From Cerasicoccus maritimus (lineage in GTDB: Bacteria; Verrucomicrobiota; Verrucomicrobiia; Opitutales; Cerasicoccaceae), in assembly GCA_031296935.1 (NCBI GenBank), contig JAVDPD010000027.1:17883-81882 (forward strand): DNA of 64,000 nt, written 5' to 3'. This document shows, one piece after another, positions 51,225 to 60,058 of this stretch. A program made the translations under genes and the position numbers. Below the pieces are notes generated by a model that was not told where the DNA came from, did not search any database, and worked only from the letters and a program-made list of their open reading frames with translations. Within the stretch, counting starts at the first letter, position 1. Each line of letters begins with the position of its first letter.

Positions 51225-52722
51225 TGACATTATCCCGGTCGCGATCTATACGCGCAAATCCACCGATGCCCATATCGAACGCGAGGTACACTCCTTGTCG
51301 GTCCAGCAGGCATCCGCTGAAAGTTTCATTGAGTCACAGAAGCATCGCGGCTGGCGCTGTCTCGAAGAGCATTTTGACGACAACAATGTCTCCGGTGGCA
51401 CGCTGGAGCGTCCGGCGCTTAACCGCCTCATGGAGCGTATTCGGGAGGGCAAGGTCAAGGTGGTGGTCATCAATCGTCTCGACCGCATCTCGCGCAGTCT
51501 GGTGCAGTTTCTCGAACTCACAGAGTTTTTCGAAACACATGGCGCCTCCATCGTCAGCGTCACTCAGAATTTCAATACGGGCGATTCCATTGGCAAGTTG
51601 CTCCTGCACATTTTGATTTCTTTTGCGGAATTCGAGCGGGCGCTTATTCGCGAGCGGGTGACCGAGCGCATGCACGCCGCGCGTCGTCAGGGGCGTTTCG
51701 TGGGTGGGCGTCCGGTCCTGGGGTATTCGATCAAGCCCGGAGGCGGCGAACTCATAGTCGACGATCTGGAAGCGGTTCGCGTGTGCGATATGTTTGCGTT
51801 GTATCTGGAACTCGCCTCCCTGAAAGCGACGGTGCGCGAGTGCAAGCAGCGGGGCTGGAAGAATAAGAAGTGGGTGACCCGTCAGGGCAAGGTGATGGGC
51901 GGCAATGATTTTTCTGTTAATGGGCTGCACAAGCTGCTGACCAACCGTCTGTATTTGGGGGAGATTGCGTTTCAGGGCGAAGTGTTTCCCGGCAAGCATG
52001 AAGCGATTGTGGACTCAGAACTCTTTGATGCGGTGCAGGCGCAGCTTGCCTCAACTTCCTTGACCGAGGAAAGCCGCAAGCGTAACCGGCATGCCGCTTC
52101 GCTCAAAGGGCTGCTCCATTGCACCGCGTGTCATGCGCCCTTCGTGCATACCTATACCCAGAAGCAAGGGCGTCAATATCGCTATTATACCTGCCGTCAT
52201 AAGCGTGATGAGGGACCGCACGCCTGTCCGTCTCCCTCGCTACCCGCTGGCGAAATCGAGTCACTGGTCGCTCAGCAACTCTTGGCGGTTGGATGTGATG
52301 CGGAGCTCCAGGATCTCGTGTATCAGCAACTCACCGAAGCCGCCCAGCAGGATCAAGAAAAGCGCCAGAAGCAGGAGAAGGCTGCTCGTCAGCAGCTTCG
52401 CCGGATCCGTGAGGAACTTAAGCAGTCGGAGGAATTGGAGGCGCCCTTGCCGATGGTGCGGCATCTTCAGGCGCAGGAACGCGAAATCGTGGCGCTGCTG
52501 CAAAGCTTCGATGAACCCGAACCGCTGCCGTCCAAGGAAACCATCGTCGCCATGCTCCGTGATCTGCAGTCCCTCTGGCCATCCTTCAACGCTCAGGAGC
52601 GGTGCGATTTTACGCAGGCCCTGATTCGTCAGGTCGAATTTGACGCGGAAGGTGGCAAGGTGACCTTGCACTTTAGCGATGCCGGACTGGTCCGGGGACT
52701 GGAAATGGAGGCCGCGTCATGA
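51211..52722 (+). CDS. Large serine recombinase (resolvase/integrase)
   Basis: 503 residues. The catalytic domain starts VAIYTRKSTDAHIEREVHSL with Ser17 and continues through VVVINRLDRISRSLVQFLEL and SFAEFERALIRERVTERMHA. The recombinase domain contains LTNRLYLGEIAFQGEVFPGK, then a zinc ribbon (LHCTACHAPFVHTYTQ and YYTCRHKRDEGPHAC) and a coiled coil (about 375-430). This is the family that integrates mobile elements. It belongs to the DUF2924/recombinase/HTH trio and may mark an element nested inside the larger one. The start ATG 51211 follows GGAGG. Confidence 0.9.
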   Translation: MNAANDIIPVAIYTRKSTDAHIEREVHSLSVQQASAESFIESQKHRGWRCLEEHFDDNNVSGGTLERPALNRLMERIREGKVKVVVINRLDRISRSLVQFLELTEFFETHGASIVSVTQNFNTGDSIGKLLLHILISFAEFERALIRERVTERMHAARRQGRFVGGRPVLGYSIKPGGGELIVDDLEAVRVCDMFALYLELASLKATVRECKQRGWKNKKWVTRQGKVMGGNDFSVNGLHKLLTNRLYLGEIAFQGEVFPGKHEAIVDSELFDAVQAQLASTSLTEESRKRNRHAASLKGLLHCTACHAPFVHTYTQKQGRQYRYYTCRHKRDEGPHACPSPSLPAGEIESLVAQQLLAVGCDAELQDLVYQQLTEAAQQDQEKRQKQEKAARQQLRRIREELKQSEELEAPLPMVRHLQAQEREIVALLQSFDEPEPLPSKETIVAMLRDLQSLWPSFNAQERCDFTQALIRQVEFDAEGGKVTLHFSDAGLVRGLEMEAAS

Positions 52723-53120
52723 GCTCAGTAACCTTGGATATTCATCTGGCTCTGGGACGCTGCGGGCATCAGCGCATTCGCCCGGGAAAAAAGCCCAAAT
52801 CCGCGAAACCGACTCGCCTGCCTCGAGTCACGAGGCTGATGGCGCTGGCCATCAAGTATGGCGATATGCTGGATCAGGGAGTCGTCAGTAATCAGGAGGG
52901 GCTTGCACGGCTGGCGGGCGTGGATCGCAGTCATGTCTCGAGAATCCTGCGGCTGCGACTGCTGTCTCCCGAGATCCAGGAATGGCTCCTCAACTTGCCT
53001 GAAACCACTGAAAGCAGGGATCCTGTGACATGGGAGCAGCTGGATGAGTTGATTCGGATGCCATCGTGGCAGTCGCAACGCGAATCGCTTCAGCAGTTGG
53101 GAGTCGTTCTGCACCAGTAA
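52719..53120 (+). CDS. HTH protein of the recombinase trio (ParB/KorB-like)
   Basis: 133 residues. The core GVVSNQEGLARLAGVDRSHV followed by SRILRLRLLSPEIQEWLLNL is a ParB/KorB-type HTH. The N-terminus is basic (RPGKKPKSAKPTRLPRVTRL). It overlaps the recombinase stop by 4 nt. Such genes always follow DUF2924 and the recombinase in these modules. Possible regulator. Confidence 0.75.
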   Translation: MSSVTLDIHLALGRCGHQRIRPGKKPKSAKPTRLPRVTRLMALAIKYGDMLDQGVVSNQEGLARLAGVDRSHVSRILRLRLLSPEIQEWLLNLPETTESRDPVTWEQLDELIRMPSWQSQRESLQQLGVVLHQ

Positions 53121-53132
53121 TTAGCCGCCAAA

Positions 53133-53140
53133 CTTATAAG
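53133..53140 (+). promoter_or_regulatory. TATA-like box before 53165
   Basis: GCCGCCAAACTTATAAGGC at 53126-53144 with the palindromic CTTATAAG centre 28.5 nt before the ATG. The CAAAC stretch just before it resembles a purine-rich BRE. Same spacing as other SD-less genes of the element. Confidence 0.5.
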
Positions 53141-53164
53141 GCGCCCTCGGGCGATTCACATGCT

Positions 53165-53668
53165 ATGGAAAATGCTATTGAACAACGGATCAAGCGACTG
53201 CGTCGGCAAAGTCTTACCGAGGAGATGGCGAACCGGCCCGATGAGTTTGGCTGGTGGATTGTAGCCCAATACGGGGAAGAGCTTTTGTTTCGCAATGATC
53301 CATCGCTCTTTGCCGATGCGGCGAAGTATGTGGAACAACTGGCCAGCTACCTGAACTGGGACTATCATGGTGTGCTGCATCAAGTGCGGGAAAATTACCT
53401 GCTGTATCTACAGGTCCGGGCGGATCGGATTGGCTCCGAGGAGCGGGACTCAACGCAAGGGCAGTTCATCGGCTATGCCATCGGCGCCCGTGGGTATGCG
53501 AGCAAGGTGGTGGAGGCGCTGGATGATCATCTCGGGCTGGAGCCTGAGGGCATAAAAGCGCAAGACCTCCGGGTCGTGAGTAAGTTGTATGACCGGTTGC
53601 ATGAAATCCATGAATTGATTGAGCCCTATGGTTACGGCCTTGAGCGAAGCGAGTTACCTTCGACGTAG
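53165..53668 (+). CDS. Hypothetical protein, paralog of 60059
   Basis: 167 residues from ATG 53165. CTTATAAG is centred 28.5 nt upstream and there is no SD. The sequence EFGWWIVAQYGEELLFRNDP and QGQFIGYAIGARGYASKVVE matches the protein at 60059 (ESEWWMAAHYARSQMADQTP and REQFFAYVNRAGYKAGKVNA). Helical with Trp and Tyr positions conserved. Function unknown; present twice in the element, so probably of use to it. Confidence 0.6.
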   Translation: MENAIEQRIKRLRRQSLTEEMANRPDEFGWWIVAQYGEELLFRNDPSLFADAAKYVEQLASYLNWDYHGVLHQVRENYLLYLQVRADRIGSEERDSTQGQFIGYAIGARGYASKVVEALDDHLGLEPEGIKAQDLRVVSKLYDRLHEIHELIEPYGYGLERSELPST

Positions 53669-53759
53669 ACTGAATGTCGTCATCGGATTTTTTTGGAGCC
53701 CTGGCTGCTCCCACTGATCGGCCGCAAAACTGATAATAATCCCATCGTCATGCCTTGGT

Positions 53760-54173
53760 ATGGCGAATCCATTAGAAAAGATACTTGTTTACTTGCCCAA
53801 CAGTTACCCCATCGCATCGGAATCATTCTGGGCTGCGGCTTTGGGCAATGAGCTGTACCGTTTGGAGAACGTGCCGTTCTTTGCTTACGGACTCAATTTC
53901 AAGGATGTTGTGCTGGCGACGCCCAATCGTGGCGACCCGCGGCCCGAAATCAGGAAAGTGGTCACTCCGAGTGGACACAAGACATGCCGGGTCTTATTTT
54001 CTGACGCTACTTCACGCTCGAAGCAGTCGGAGCTTCTTGACCAATTGGCGCCATGGGGCGGATTGTTCGAACGGGCTAATGACAGCTATGTCGCAATCGA
54101 TATCCAGCCGGATGGGGATTATGCGGCCATTTACAGCCAGCTCGAAAGGTATGCGGTGCAACAATACCTCTAA
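53760..54173 (+). CDS. DUF4265-like protein
   Basis: 137 residues. NPLEKILVYLPNSYPIASES, FWAAALGNELYRLENVPFFA, YGLNFKDVVLATPNRGDPRP and VVTPSGHKTCRVLFSDATSR match the DUF4265 pattern (PF14085 by memory), a small family of unknown function often near toxin or immunity-type genes. A GATAATAA box lies 24.5 nt before the ATG (GCCGCAAAACTGATAATAA). Possibly a defence or immunity component. Confidence 0.7.
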   Translation: MANPLEKILVYLPNSYPIASESFWAAALGNELYRLENVPFFAYGLNFKDVVLATPNRGDPRPEIRKVVTPSGHKTCRVLFSDATSRSKQSELLDQLAPWGGLFERANDSYVAIDIQPDGDYAAIYSQLERYAVQQYL

Positions 54174-54299
54174 TTCGAGACGTGCGAGGCCAGAGCCGAG
54201 GGGCGTTTCGATGATTATCCGGGAAGCATCGATGGCCTGAATTAGTGCGGGAAATTGCACTGGTCAGTTTGTATTCTTATGATATGAAATTTGACTCCT

Positions 54300-54950
54300 A
54301 TGGCAAATGGAGCTGAGGCATCGCCATGTGGGCTTTTCCCGCATGACCTGGTTATTTTTCGTGAGCATTTCCTGGCAATCGAGTCCGACTTCGTGCGCAC
54401 ACTCCCATTTGTTGAGGTCTGTGATGCCAACAATGGGACATACTCGCTCGAATATATGAAGATCCTATTGGCGGCTGGAGCAGAGGTGGACATCCTGACG
54501 CGATATCTGGCCAAGCATTTGGACCCTGATCCTGAAAAGGAGTATCGGCGCCTGGATAAAAAAGGAGAAGTTATCCTGAAGAACTTCCCCAATATCGGGA
54601 TGTGCCATGTGTTGCCTGCGAATAAGATGCGCGTTAAGGCCAGCCAAATAGTCATTGCGCCTTGGTCTGATTGGGATGGAAATGAGGATGGCGAACTTGA
54701 TTGTCAGCCCCCACGTTGGTGGACCGCATATAACGACGTAAAACACGATCGCGGAAATAGTTTCAGTAGCGCCACGCTATGGAATGCCATGTCAGCAATG
54801 GCTGCTTGGCTAGTTGTGTTACTTTACCTTGAGCGAATCATTACTCAAGATGTGGTAATGTTTGACACACAGTTCTTCAGGATGAACGGAATGAATTCTC
54901 GACGAATTATGGCGCGTCCCCAAGAGTTTCTCCCCGATTTTAGGATATAA
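54300..54950 (+). CDS. HEPN-like hypothetical protein
   Basis: 216 residues from ATG 54300. The C-terminal half WWTAYNDVKHDRGNSFSSAT, LWNAMSAMAAWLVVLLYLER is the RiboL-PSP-HEPN or HEPN-like motif (WxxYNxVKHxR with a following hydrophobic helix). HEPN domains are often RNases of defence or toxin systems. No neighbouring antitoxin-like (MNT) gene is present. Family call by pattern only. Confidence 0.55.
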   Translation: MANGAEASPCGLFPHDLVIFREHFLAIESDFVRTLPFVEVCDANNGTYSLEYMKILLAAGAEVDILTRYLAKHLDPDPEKEYRRLDKKGEVILKNFPNIGMCHVLPANKMRVKASQIVIAPWSDWDGNEDGELDCQPPRWWTAYNDVKHDRGNSFSSATLWNAMSAMAAWLVVLLYLERIITQDVVMFDTQFFRMNGMNSRRIMARPQEFLPDFRI

Positions 54951-55081
54951 CTGTCAGTGTCATTACATAGATTGTTTTCGGCCTGCTAGCAAGAGAGTCT
55001 CAGCGTAAGCGTTTTTTTGGGGCTTGGAATTATGTAGTGTGCTGCCACTAGGGTTTGCGGTTATGCTGCGAAGCCGGAAGG

Positions 55082-55089
55082 TATATAAA
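55082..55089 (+). promoter_or_regulatory. TATA-like box before 55114
   Basis: TATATAAA centred 28.5 nt before ATG 55114, preceded by GCCGGAAGG. A partial AGGA is about 10 nt before the start. Same geometry as 27922, 28316, 31565, 53136 and 53735. Confidence 0.5.
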
Positions 55090-55113
55090 GCTTAGTTACT
55101 TTCTAGGATAACT

Positions 55114-55431
55114 ATGGCATACAGATTATCCCATGAGCAGCTTGTGGATTTGGTGCGTGACATCTTGCGATACCGGCGGGTGACCGTTGGGTATCGGCAG
55201 AAGCTCAAATTGCTGATGGGGCAGGTGCCTGATCCAGCGACAGCGATGCTGCTTATCATGCGATGCCGTGAACAGCGGGAACGCGAGGCTTTGCTGCGTC
55301 AGATGAATCCAGCCCAGCGAATACGGGCGATGGAACAGAACGACTTAAAAGTAGTAGACTCGATGATGGCTCCGATTAGTCCAGAGATGATTGTTGAGGA
55401 GTCGATGCATCCCCGGACGTCCATTCCATGA
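55114..55431 (+). CDS. Small hypothetical protein (105 aa)
   Basis: 105 residues, basic and helical: SHEQLVDLVRDILRYRRVTV, YRQKLKLLMGQVPDPATAML, REREALLRQMNPAQRIRAME. No known motif. Its start lies under a clear TATA-like box, and a terminator-like hairpin follows its stop. Function unknown. Confidence 0.55.
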   Translation: MAYRLSHEQLVDLVRDILRYRRVTVGYRQKLKLLMGQVPDPATAMLLIMRCREQREREALLRQMNPAQRIRAMEQNDLKVVDSMMAPISPEMIVEESMHPRTSIP

Positions 55432-55524
55432 TGATTCCATGCTCCTAGTGCGGGCTGATAGTTCTGTGCAGCGCACTGAAATTTTGGGGGACTAAGTTCA
55501 AAATAGGGCCATTTTCTTGGATTT

Positions 55525-55549
55525 ACCGTGCTAGCACGGTGTGTTTTTT
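55525..55549 (+). terminator. Terminator-like hairpin
   Basis: ACCGTGCTAGCACGGT (55525-55540) is a perfect palindrome followed by GTG and six T. It could stop transcription after 55431 or be an operator upstream of the LuxR-type gene. Confidence 0.6.
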
Positions 55550-55611
55550 AGCATAAATGAAAAAATAGTTTGATTTGCTGTAAATTGGGTAGTGATGTCG
55601 AAAATACCCTG

Positions 55612-56820
55612 ATGAGGCACACTACTGACAGCATCGCGAACCGGTTTGGCATCAGTCACATGGCTGCACGCGTGTTGTTGGATTTGAAACTGCGGATCAC
55701 TGATAGGTCCTTATCGGCAACGGAGATGTATGCCGCTATCATGGAAGAACTCAGTCAGGTGATTCCCAACGATTGGGCTTCCATTGGCGTTTTGGCTCCG
55801 GGACGGAAATTGATTGGGGCGATGACCTATCCAGCGGTTAATTTTGATTTTGATGTCGTGGTGCCCGCCTTGGATGAAACGATTCATGAGCAAAAAATGC
55901 TCTGTGAGATTGAAGCTTCCAATTATAGCGTTGCGCCTCACCACCTGGACTACGCGTTCCGGTCTCGTGGTCTTAATTATCTGGAATCCGGCATCTATCG
56001 TGAAGCCTACCGGCTCTTGGACTGTCGTGACCAGATTGGGATGGTGATTCACAATGAGGATGTGCGGGAGGTCTATGGTTCGACTCCGTGCTGGGTATTT
56101 CTGAATTTTATACGAGCTAATCGAACATTTACTGCTCTAGGTGGATCAGATGATGTTGAGGAGTACGGACGCATTCTGGTGGCCTGCTATCGACTGATTC
56201 TGAGTCGCAAAGCGATTAAGCAGATTCTGGCCAAGTTCAATCGGGAGCTCTACGCCAAACAGCGAATCGTTGATGCATTGAATCAGGAAGGAACATATTA
56301 CGATTGGCATGACTGCCCTGATGTGCCCTTTGCCGGAGAGCTTTTCGATTACATCAAGCAGGTTGGCGGCAGTGAACTCGCTCAGTGGGTGAAAGCTCAG
56401 GTGTTGGTTCGCCAGCATGATGGCATTACAGATTTTCAGCGCTATGCGCAGAATGAGCGCATGGTTACCCTATCTGGCGGTGAATCCCATATGCTCCGAC
56501 TATATCAGTTTATTGACCAGTCGGGATTCGTGACGCGGTTAGCAATCAACGGCCACAATGGCGCTACAAGAAAAAGGATGAACGATACTCTAAAGAAAGT
56601 GATTGCTGGCGTGAGCCTTGGCTACGCCAACGAAGCTATCGCAAGAAAACTGGGCCTCAGCACGCGCACTGTGGAGTCGTATATTTCCGATGTGCAAAAG
56701 AGTCTGGGCATTCCCGGTGATGACTACAATAAGCGCGTCGTGTTGGCGCTTCATTTTCAGAATGATCCCGAGATTCAGCGGGAAGCTATGGCTCTTCGTT
56801 CAAAAATTAAGGACTCATGA
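55612..56820 (+). CDS. LuxR-type transcription regulator
   Basis: 402 residues from ATG 55612; TTG 55570 is in frame too. The C-terminal GVSLGYANEAIARKLGLSTR, TVESYISDVQKSLGIPGDDY, NKRVVLALHF is a LuxR (GerE) HTH. The N-terminal 330 residues are not PAS or receiver-like by eye but have a GAF-like look (GVLAPGRKLIGAMTYPAVNF). Neighbouring membrane/NTPase pair starts 2 nt after it, so it may regulate that pair. Single-domain orphan. Confidence 0.8.
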   Translation: MRHTTDSIANRFGISHMAARVLLDLKLRITDRSLSATEMYAAIMEELSQVIPNDWASIGVLAPGRKLIGAMTYPAVNFDFDVVVPALDETIHEQKMLCEIEASNYSVAPHHLDYAFRSRGLNYLESGIYREAYRLLDCRDQIGMVIHNEDVREVYGSTPCWVFLNFIRANRTFTALGGSDDVEEYGRILVACYRLILSRKAIKQILAKFNRELYAKQRIVDALNQEGTYYDWHDCPDVPFAGELFDYIKQVGGSELAQWVKAQVLVRQHDGITDFQRYAQNERMVTLSGGESHMLRLYQFIDQSGFVTRLAINGHNGATRKRMNDTLKKVIAGVSLGYANEAIARKLGLSTRTVESYISDVQKSLGIPGDDYNKRVVLALHFQNDPEIQREAMALRSKIKDS

Positions 56821-56821
56821 A

Positions 56822-57481
56822 ATGAAATCTCTAAGGATTAAGCAGCGTTTTAAAATCTTTTCAATAAGGTTAATCCGAACATACAAGCGCTACAGACGTT
56901 GGTCATCATTAAAGCGTATAAGCAATTTAAATTTCATCCAAAAGTTAAATGTCTGGCTCTTGATCTACCCATTGCTTGTATCGATTAACGCTTATGTTTC
57001 CTCGCTGACGGAGGGCAGCGTAACCATCGCTTTACCGATCGCATGGCTCTCAATTTATTTATCGTGCATTTTATTTTTAATAGGGAACTCTGTTTTTAAT
57101 ACCTTCTGTCCTCCGTTAATTAAATTTTCGAATTTTGAGAATATGAAAGAAATTGATATTTCATTTTCCAAGGTTATCGAAGAAATTATTGCCTTCCTGA
57201 GAGGTCCGGAAAATAAGGAGCATGAAAATTTCTATATTGAAATAGAAAGCGCTTACGGGGTGAGCAGGTATGACAATATTGAAGACATCTCCCATGCGAT
57301 CAGAATCGCCAAAATAGAACCCGCAATTATGGAGAGGTTATATCAGTCTTCACTTAATGTGGTTGATTTAAGGAATGGATTTAGTGCGAATGTCGTGGCT
57401 ATGGTTTACATAATGGCGATTATCTTGTTTTTCGTCTATGCTGCTTCATCGTTTATATTAACAATCATTAAGACAGTATGA
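56822..57481 (+). CDS. Multi-pass membrane protein (part of candidate defence pair)
   Basis: 219 residues from ATG 56822. Basic N-terminus (KSLRIKQRFKIFSIRLIRTY), then about three transmembrane helices (YPLLVSINAYVSSLTEGSVT, ALPIAWLSIYLSCILFLIGN and a C-terminal one near 195-215). A central cytoplasmic domain (DISFSKVIEEIIAFLRGPEN) lies between. AT-rich, unlike the neighbouring GC-balanced genes. Its stop overlaps the NTPase start by 4 nt, so the two act together. Membrane plus NTPase pairs are common in anti-phage systems. Confidence 0.6.
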   Translation: MKSLRIKQRFKIFSIRLIRTYKRYRRWSSLKRISNLNFIQKLNVWLLIYPLLVSINAYVSSLTEGSVTIALPIAWLSIYLSCILFLIGNSVFNTFCPPLIKFSNFENMKEIDISFSKVIEEIIAFLRGPENKEHENFYIEIESAYGVSRYDNIEDISHAIRIAKIEPAIMERLYQSSLNVVDLRNGFSANVVAMVYIMAIILFFVYAASSFILTIIKTV

Positions 57482-59649
57482 ACGACTACCTTGAAAAAAA
57501 TTGCTTTACAGAAAAGTATGAGTCGAAATGGTATGCGAATGGAAGAATAGCAGATTTTCGATCTGAGGAACTCACAGAATTTGAAGACCTAATTGCTAGT
57601 ATTTTTGGGCATCCACGTGCGATCTTCGACCGCCCTAGTGATATAAAATCCAAAACCACTAGTCATTTTTTCAACTGCATATTGAAGTCAAAGATTTGTA
57701 AAGGAATTCGCCACGATTTGGGCACAGTGGAATTGAGTCCTGAACAATTCTCGAAAGTCCTTTTCCAGAAATCTCCTCCTATCGGAAGGAATGAAATTGT
57801 GTTTCTAGTTGGAACGGTTGGAACGGGTAAGACAACACTTATCAATAGATTAATTTCGGTAGAATTTCGAAATTTAGTTGATTCGAATGATTTGTTTTTT
57901 GTTCGAATTGACATCGAGTCTGTTCATGGCAGGCGACTGCCAACAGTAAATAAGCTGATATTGGCAATTGGTAATAAAATTAAAGATATTCTAAGTAAGC
58001 CAGGGGTTTTGCGTAATAATTATCGTGATTGTCGAGACCCGTTTAATGATCTTAAGCGCCTTTTGGATGGCGCAAACCCAGAATGCGATACGGATTGCAG
58101 GCAGGTTCTGGATAGAGTACAAGAGATACTTAGGAGGATCAGGCAAAGAGGCAGAAAAATCTACATAATTTTAGACAATATTGACTATATTTGTTACTTA
58201 AATTCGCCGAGAATCATTTCGGAGAATGACAAAACCGATGGAACAGGAGAGGCTGATCATTTCACTTGCTTTCGAGATTTTTTAGAGAAGTTTTTTGCAG
58301 AGGATCAGCTTGCTAGACTTAGTAGTACGATTGTTATTGTCGGTAGGCCAGAGACTTATAATCCACTGAAAGCGATAATGACCACCTCATGGGAAGATTT
58401 CTCTGAGCGGTCAGAATGTTACGCGATAATCCCGCCGAGCGAAGTAGATTACTTGGAATCTAAGGTTAAAATGCTTGAATATTATAAAGAGCATGAAGCC
58501 ATAGTTAGTGCCGAGAATATGGAGCGGATTAATCGCCTGATCGATGTGATTAACAAAAATATCGAAGGCGATAGCGATATGCCGCTTTTTCTATCTTATA
58601 TTAAGGGTGTTTCGCGATTTGGATACAGAGAAATAGTTAAATATTTCATCGAGGCCATTTGGTCTGCCGGAGATGATTTGCTATATGATAGCAAGAAGGA
58701 AAACTTCCTGTTTAATCGATTCGTAAAGTCTTACCCGGTAGGTATGATCTATTACATGCTTGATGGTAATATACTATTTGAGCAGTTCAAATCTTACTTT
58801 TGTAATGTATTTTTAGTGAATATCATTCCGAGTAGAGCAATCCCTGGTCATGTGCTTAGTCATCCGCACAGTTATTTGCTCAAGTGGCTAATTGTCAGTT
58901 CATGCATGGCAAAGCCATACAGCACCATTGATGAACTCGTTACGGATATGTGTTCCGGTAAAGGCTATTCGGAAAATATGGTTCTAGCTTCACTAAATAG
59001 CATGAGTGATGCAAATTCATGCAATGTAATGACTTTTGACAGAGAGGTTATTACCAGATGTGCGGATAAATCAGAGAGTTTCTCATTTATCTACAGACAC
59101 TTAGCGGTTTCGGAAAGAGGACGCTTTTTATTTGATAAGATAATAAGCAGATTCTTCTACCTGCAATTGATTATTGATGATCCAAACCTTCCCTTACCCA
59201 GAGCGTTCAAGAGGCCTCCCTTTAACTTCAAGTATGCCTGGCAAGAAGATGATGAGCCAATGCACTATGGATACATAGCTCGAAAAGACCCCCACAGATA
59301 TATGCTCGGGCTTTGCGCAATGATTGAAAGAAAAGCTTATCAAGTGTTGTGCTTTGTCGAGTTACTGAAGGAATGCTACGCCCTTGAGATGGAAATCTAC
59401 CCTGATGCCTTTAAGAGGGCTATGGATAGAATCACTAGTAATGATGATTCAAATCAAATATTTGCACCAAACCTAGATAGCTATCTTGAGCAGGTGAAGT
59501 CTGAGCTATCCGATCTTGAGGACAAATTATCGGGAAATCTAGACCTTAGCAATGTCTATGAACGCTTTAACAAAGATAGAGCACACATCCCTGCTGCCGC
59601 ATCTACTCTGTATCAGAGGAATTGGCGATCACGTAGGTCAGGTCTATAA
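57478..59649 (+). CDS. STAND/AAA-like P-loop NTPase
   Basis: 723 residues. Walker A VGTVGTGKTTLINRL near 111, and IYIILDNIDYICYL (Walker B) near 227. The C-terminal 400 residues are helical and unique, with TIVIVGRPETYNPLKAIMTT as a possible sensor. The combination resembles KAP/STAND NTPases used in anti-phage defence but no known effector domain (nuclease, TIR, TM) is attached; the membrane protein just upstream could supply the effector. AT-rich. Not matched to a named system. Confidence 0.75.
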   Translation: MNDYLEKNCFTEKYESKWYANGRIADFRSEELTEFEDLIASIFGHPRAIFDRPSDIKSKTTSHFFNCILKSKICKGIRHDLGTVELSPEQFSKVLFQKSPPIGRNEIVFLVGTVGTGKTTLINRLISVEFRNLVDSNDLFFVRIDIESVHGRRLPTVNKLILAIGNKIKDILSKPGVLRNNYRDCRDPFNDLKRLLDGANPECDTDCRQVLDRVQEILRRIRQRGRKIYIILDNIDYICYLNSPRIISENDKTDGTGEADHFTCFRDFLEKFFAEDQLARLSSTIVIVGRPETYNPLKAIMTTSWEDFSERSECYAIIPPSEVDYLESKVKMLEYYKEHEAIVSAENMERINRLIDVINKNIEGDSDMPLFLSYIKGVSRFGYREIVKYFIEAIWSAGDDLLYDSKKENFLFNRFVKSYPVGMIYYMLDGNILFEQFKSYFCNVFLVNIIPSRAIPGHVLSHPHSYLLKWLIVSSCMAKPYSTIDELVTDMCSGKGYSENMVLASLNSMSDANSCNVMTFDREVITRCADKSESFSFIYRHLAVSERGRFLFDKIISRFFYLQLIIDDPNLPLPRAFKRPPFNFKYAWQEDDEPMHYGYIARKDPHRYMLGLCAMIERKAYQVLCFVELLKECYALEMEIYPDAFKRAMDRITSNDDSNQIFAPNLDSYLEQVKSELSDLEDKLSGNLDLSNVYERFNKDRAHIPAAASTLYQRNWRSRRSGL

Positions 59650-59941
59650 TCTTCTCAATGTTATACGATATCGGTATTATACTGCTGCTGGAATCATGAC
59701 TATCGTTCGCGTAAAGGACTAATCCCCCAACGCTATGTAAAAGCGGACTTTCTATCCGGTCATATTCTAGCGGTTTAATTAGCTCCAAGCCAAGAAATCC
59801 CATATTTAGGCGACTGCCCATTGAAGTTCGTTCCATGATTGCGCACGCCCAACGTCGACCTTCGTATTCGCTACATTTATCAGCAAGCATTCTCTCAGCA
59901 GACTCGTAGTCTAAGTCTTGATATGTTTTCTTCGATTCCAT
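59603..59941 (-). CDS. Hypothetical protein convergent with the NTPase
   Basis: 112 residues; overlaps the NTPase 3' end by 47 nt in antisense. SAERMLADKCSEYEGRRWAC, AIMERTSMGSRLNMGFLGLE, SVGGLVLYANDSHDSSSSII. A TTTAAA box lies 25.5 nt and a TATATAAT further down 16 nt before the ATG. Plausible protein but no family known. It may be part of the same module or an antisense transcript source. Confidence 0.45.
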   Translation of the reverse strand: MESKKTYQDLDYESAERMLADKCSEYEGRRWACAIMERTSMGSRLNMGFLGLELIKPLEYDRIESPLLHSVGGLVLYANDSHDSSSSIIPISYNIEKIIDLTYVIANSSDTE

Positions 59942-60058
59942 GCTTGGAGAAAAATTATATACATTTAAAAATGTTATCGAATACCATGTGTTCAGGAGTC
60001 ACCAATTACCCACTGATCCGAGGACAAGTTTATCAAGCAGTCATGCCACCACCACGGT

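Noticed and set aside
52091-52624. 177-codon plus-strand frame in the recombinase gene
   Set aside because: Arg/Ser-rich out-of-frame reading of the serine recombinase; no family pattern.
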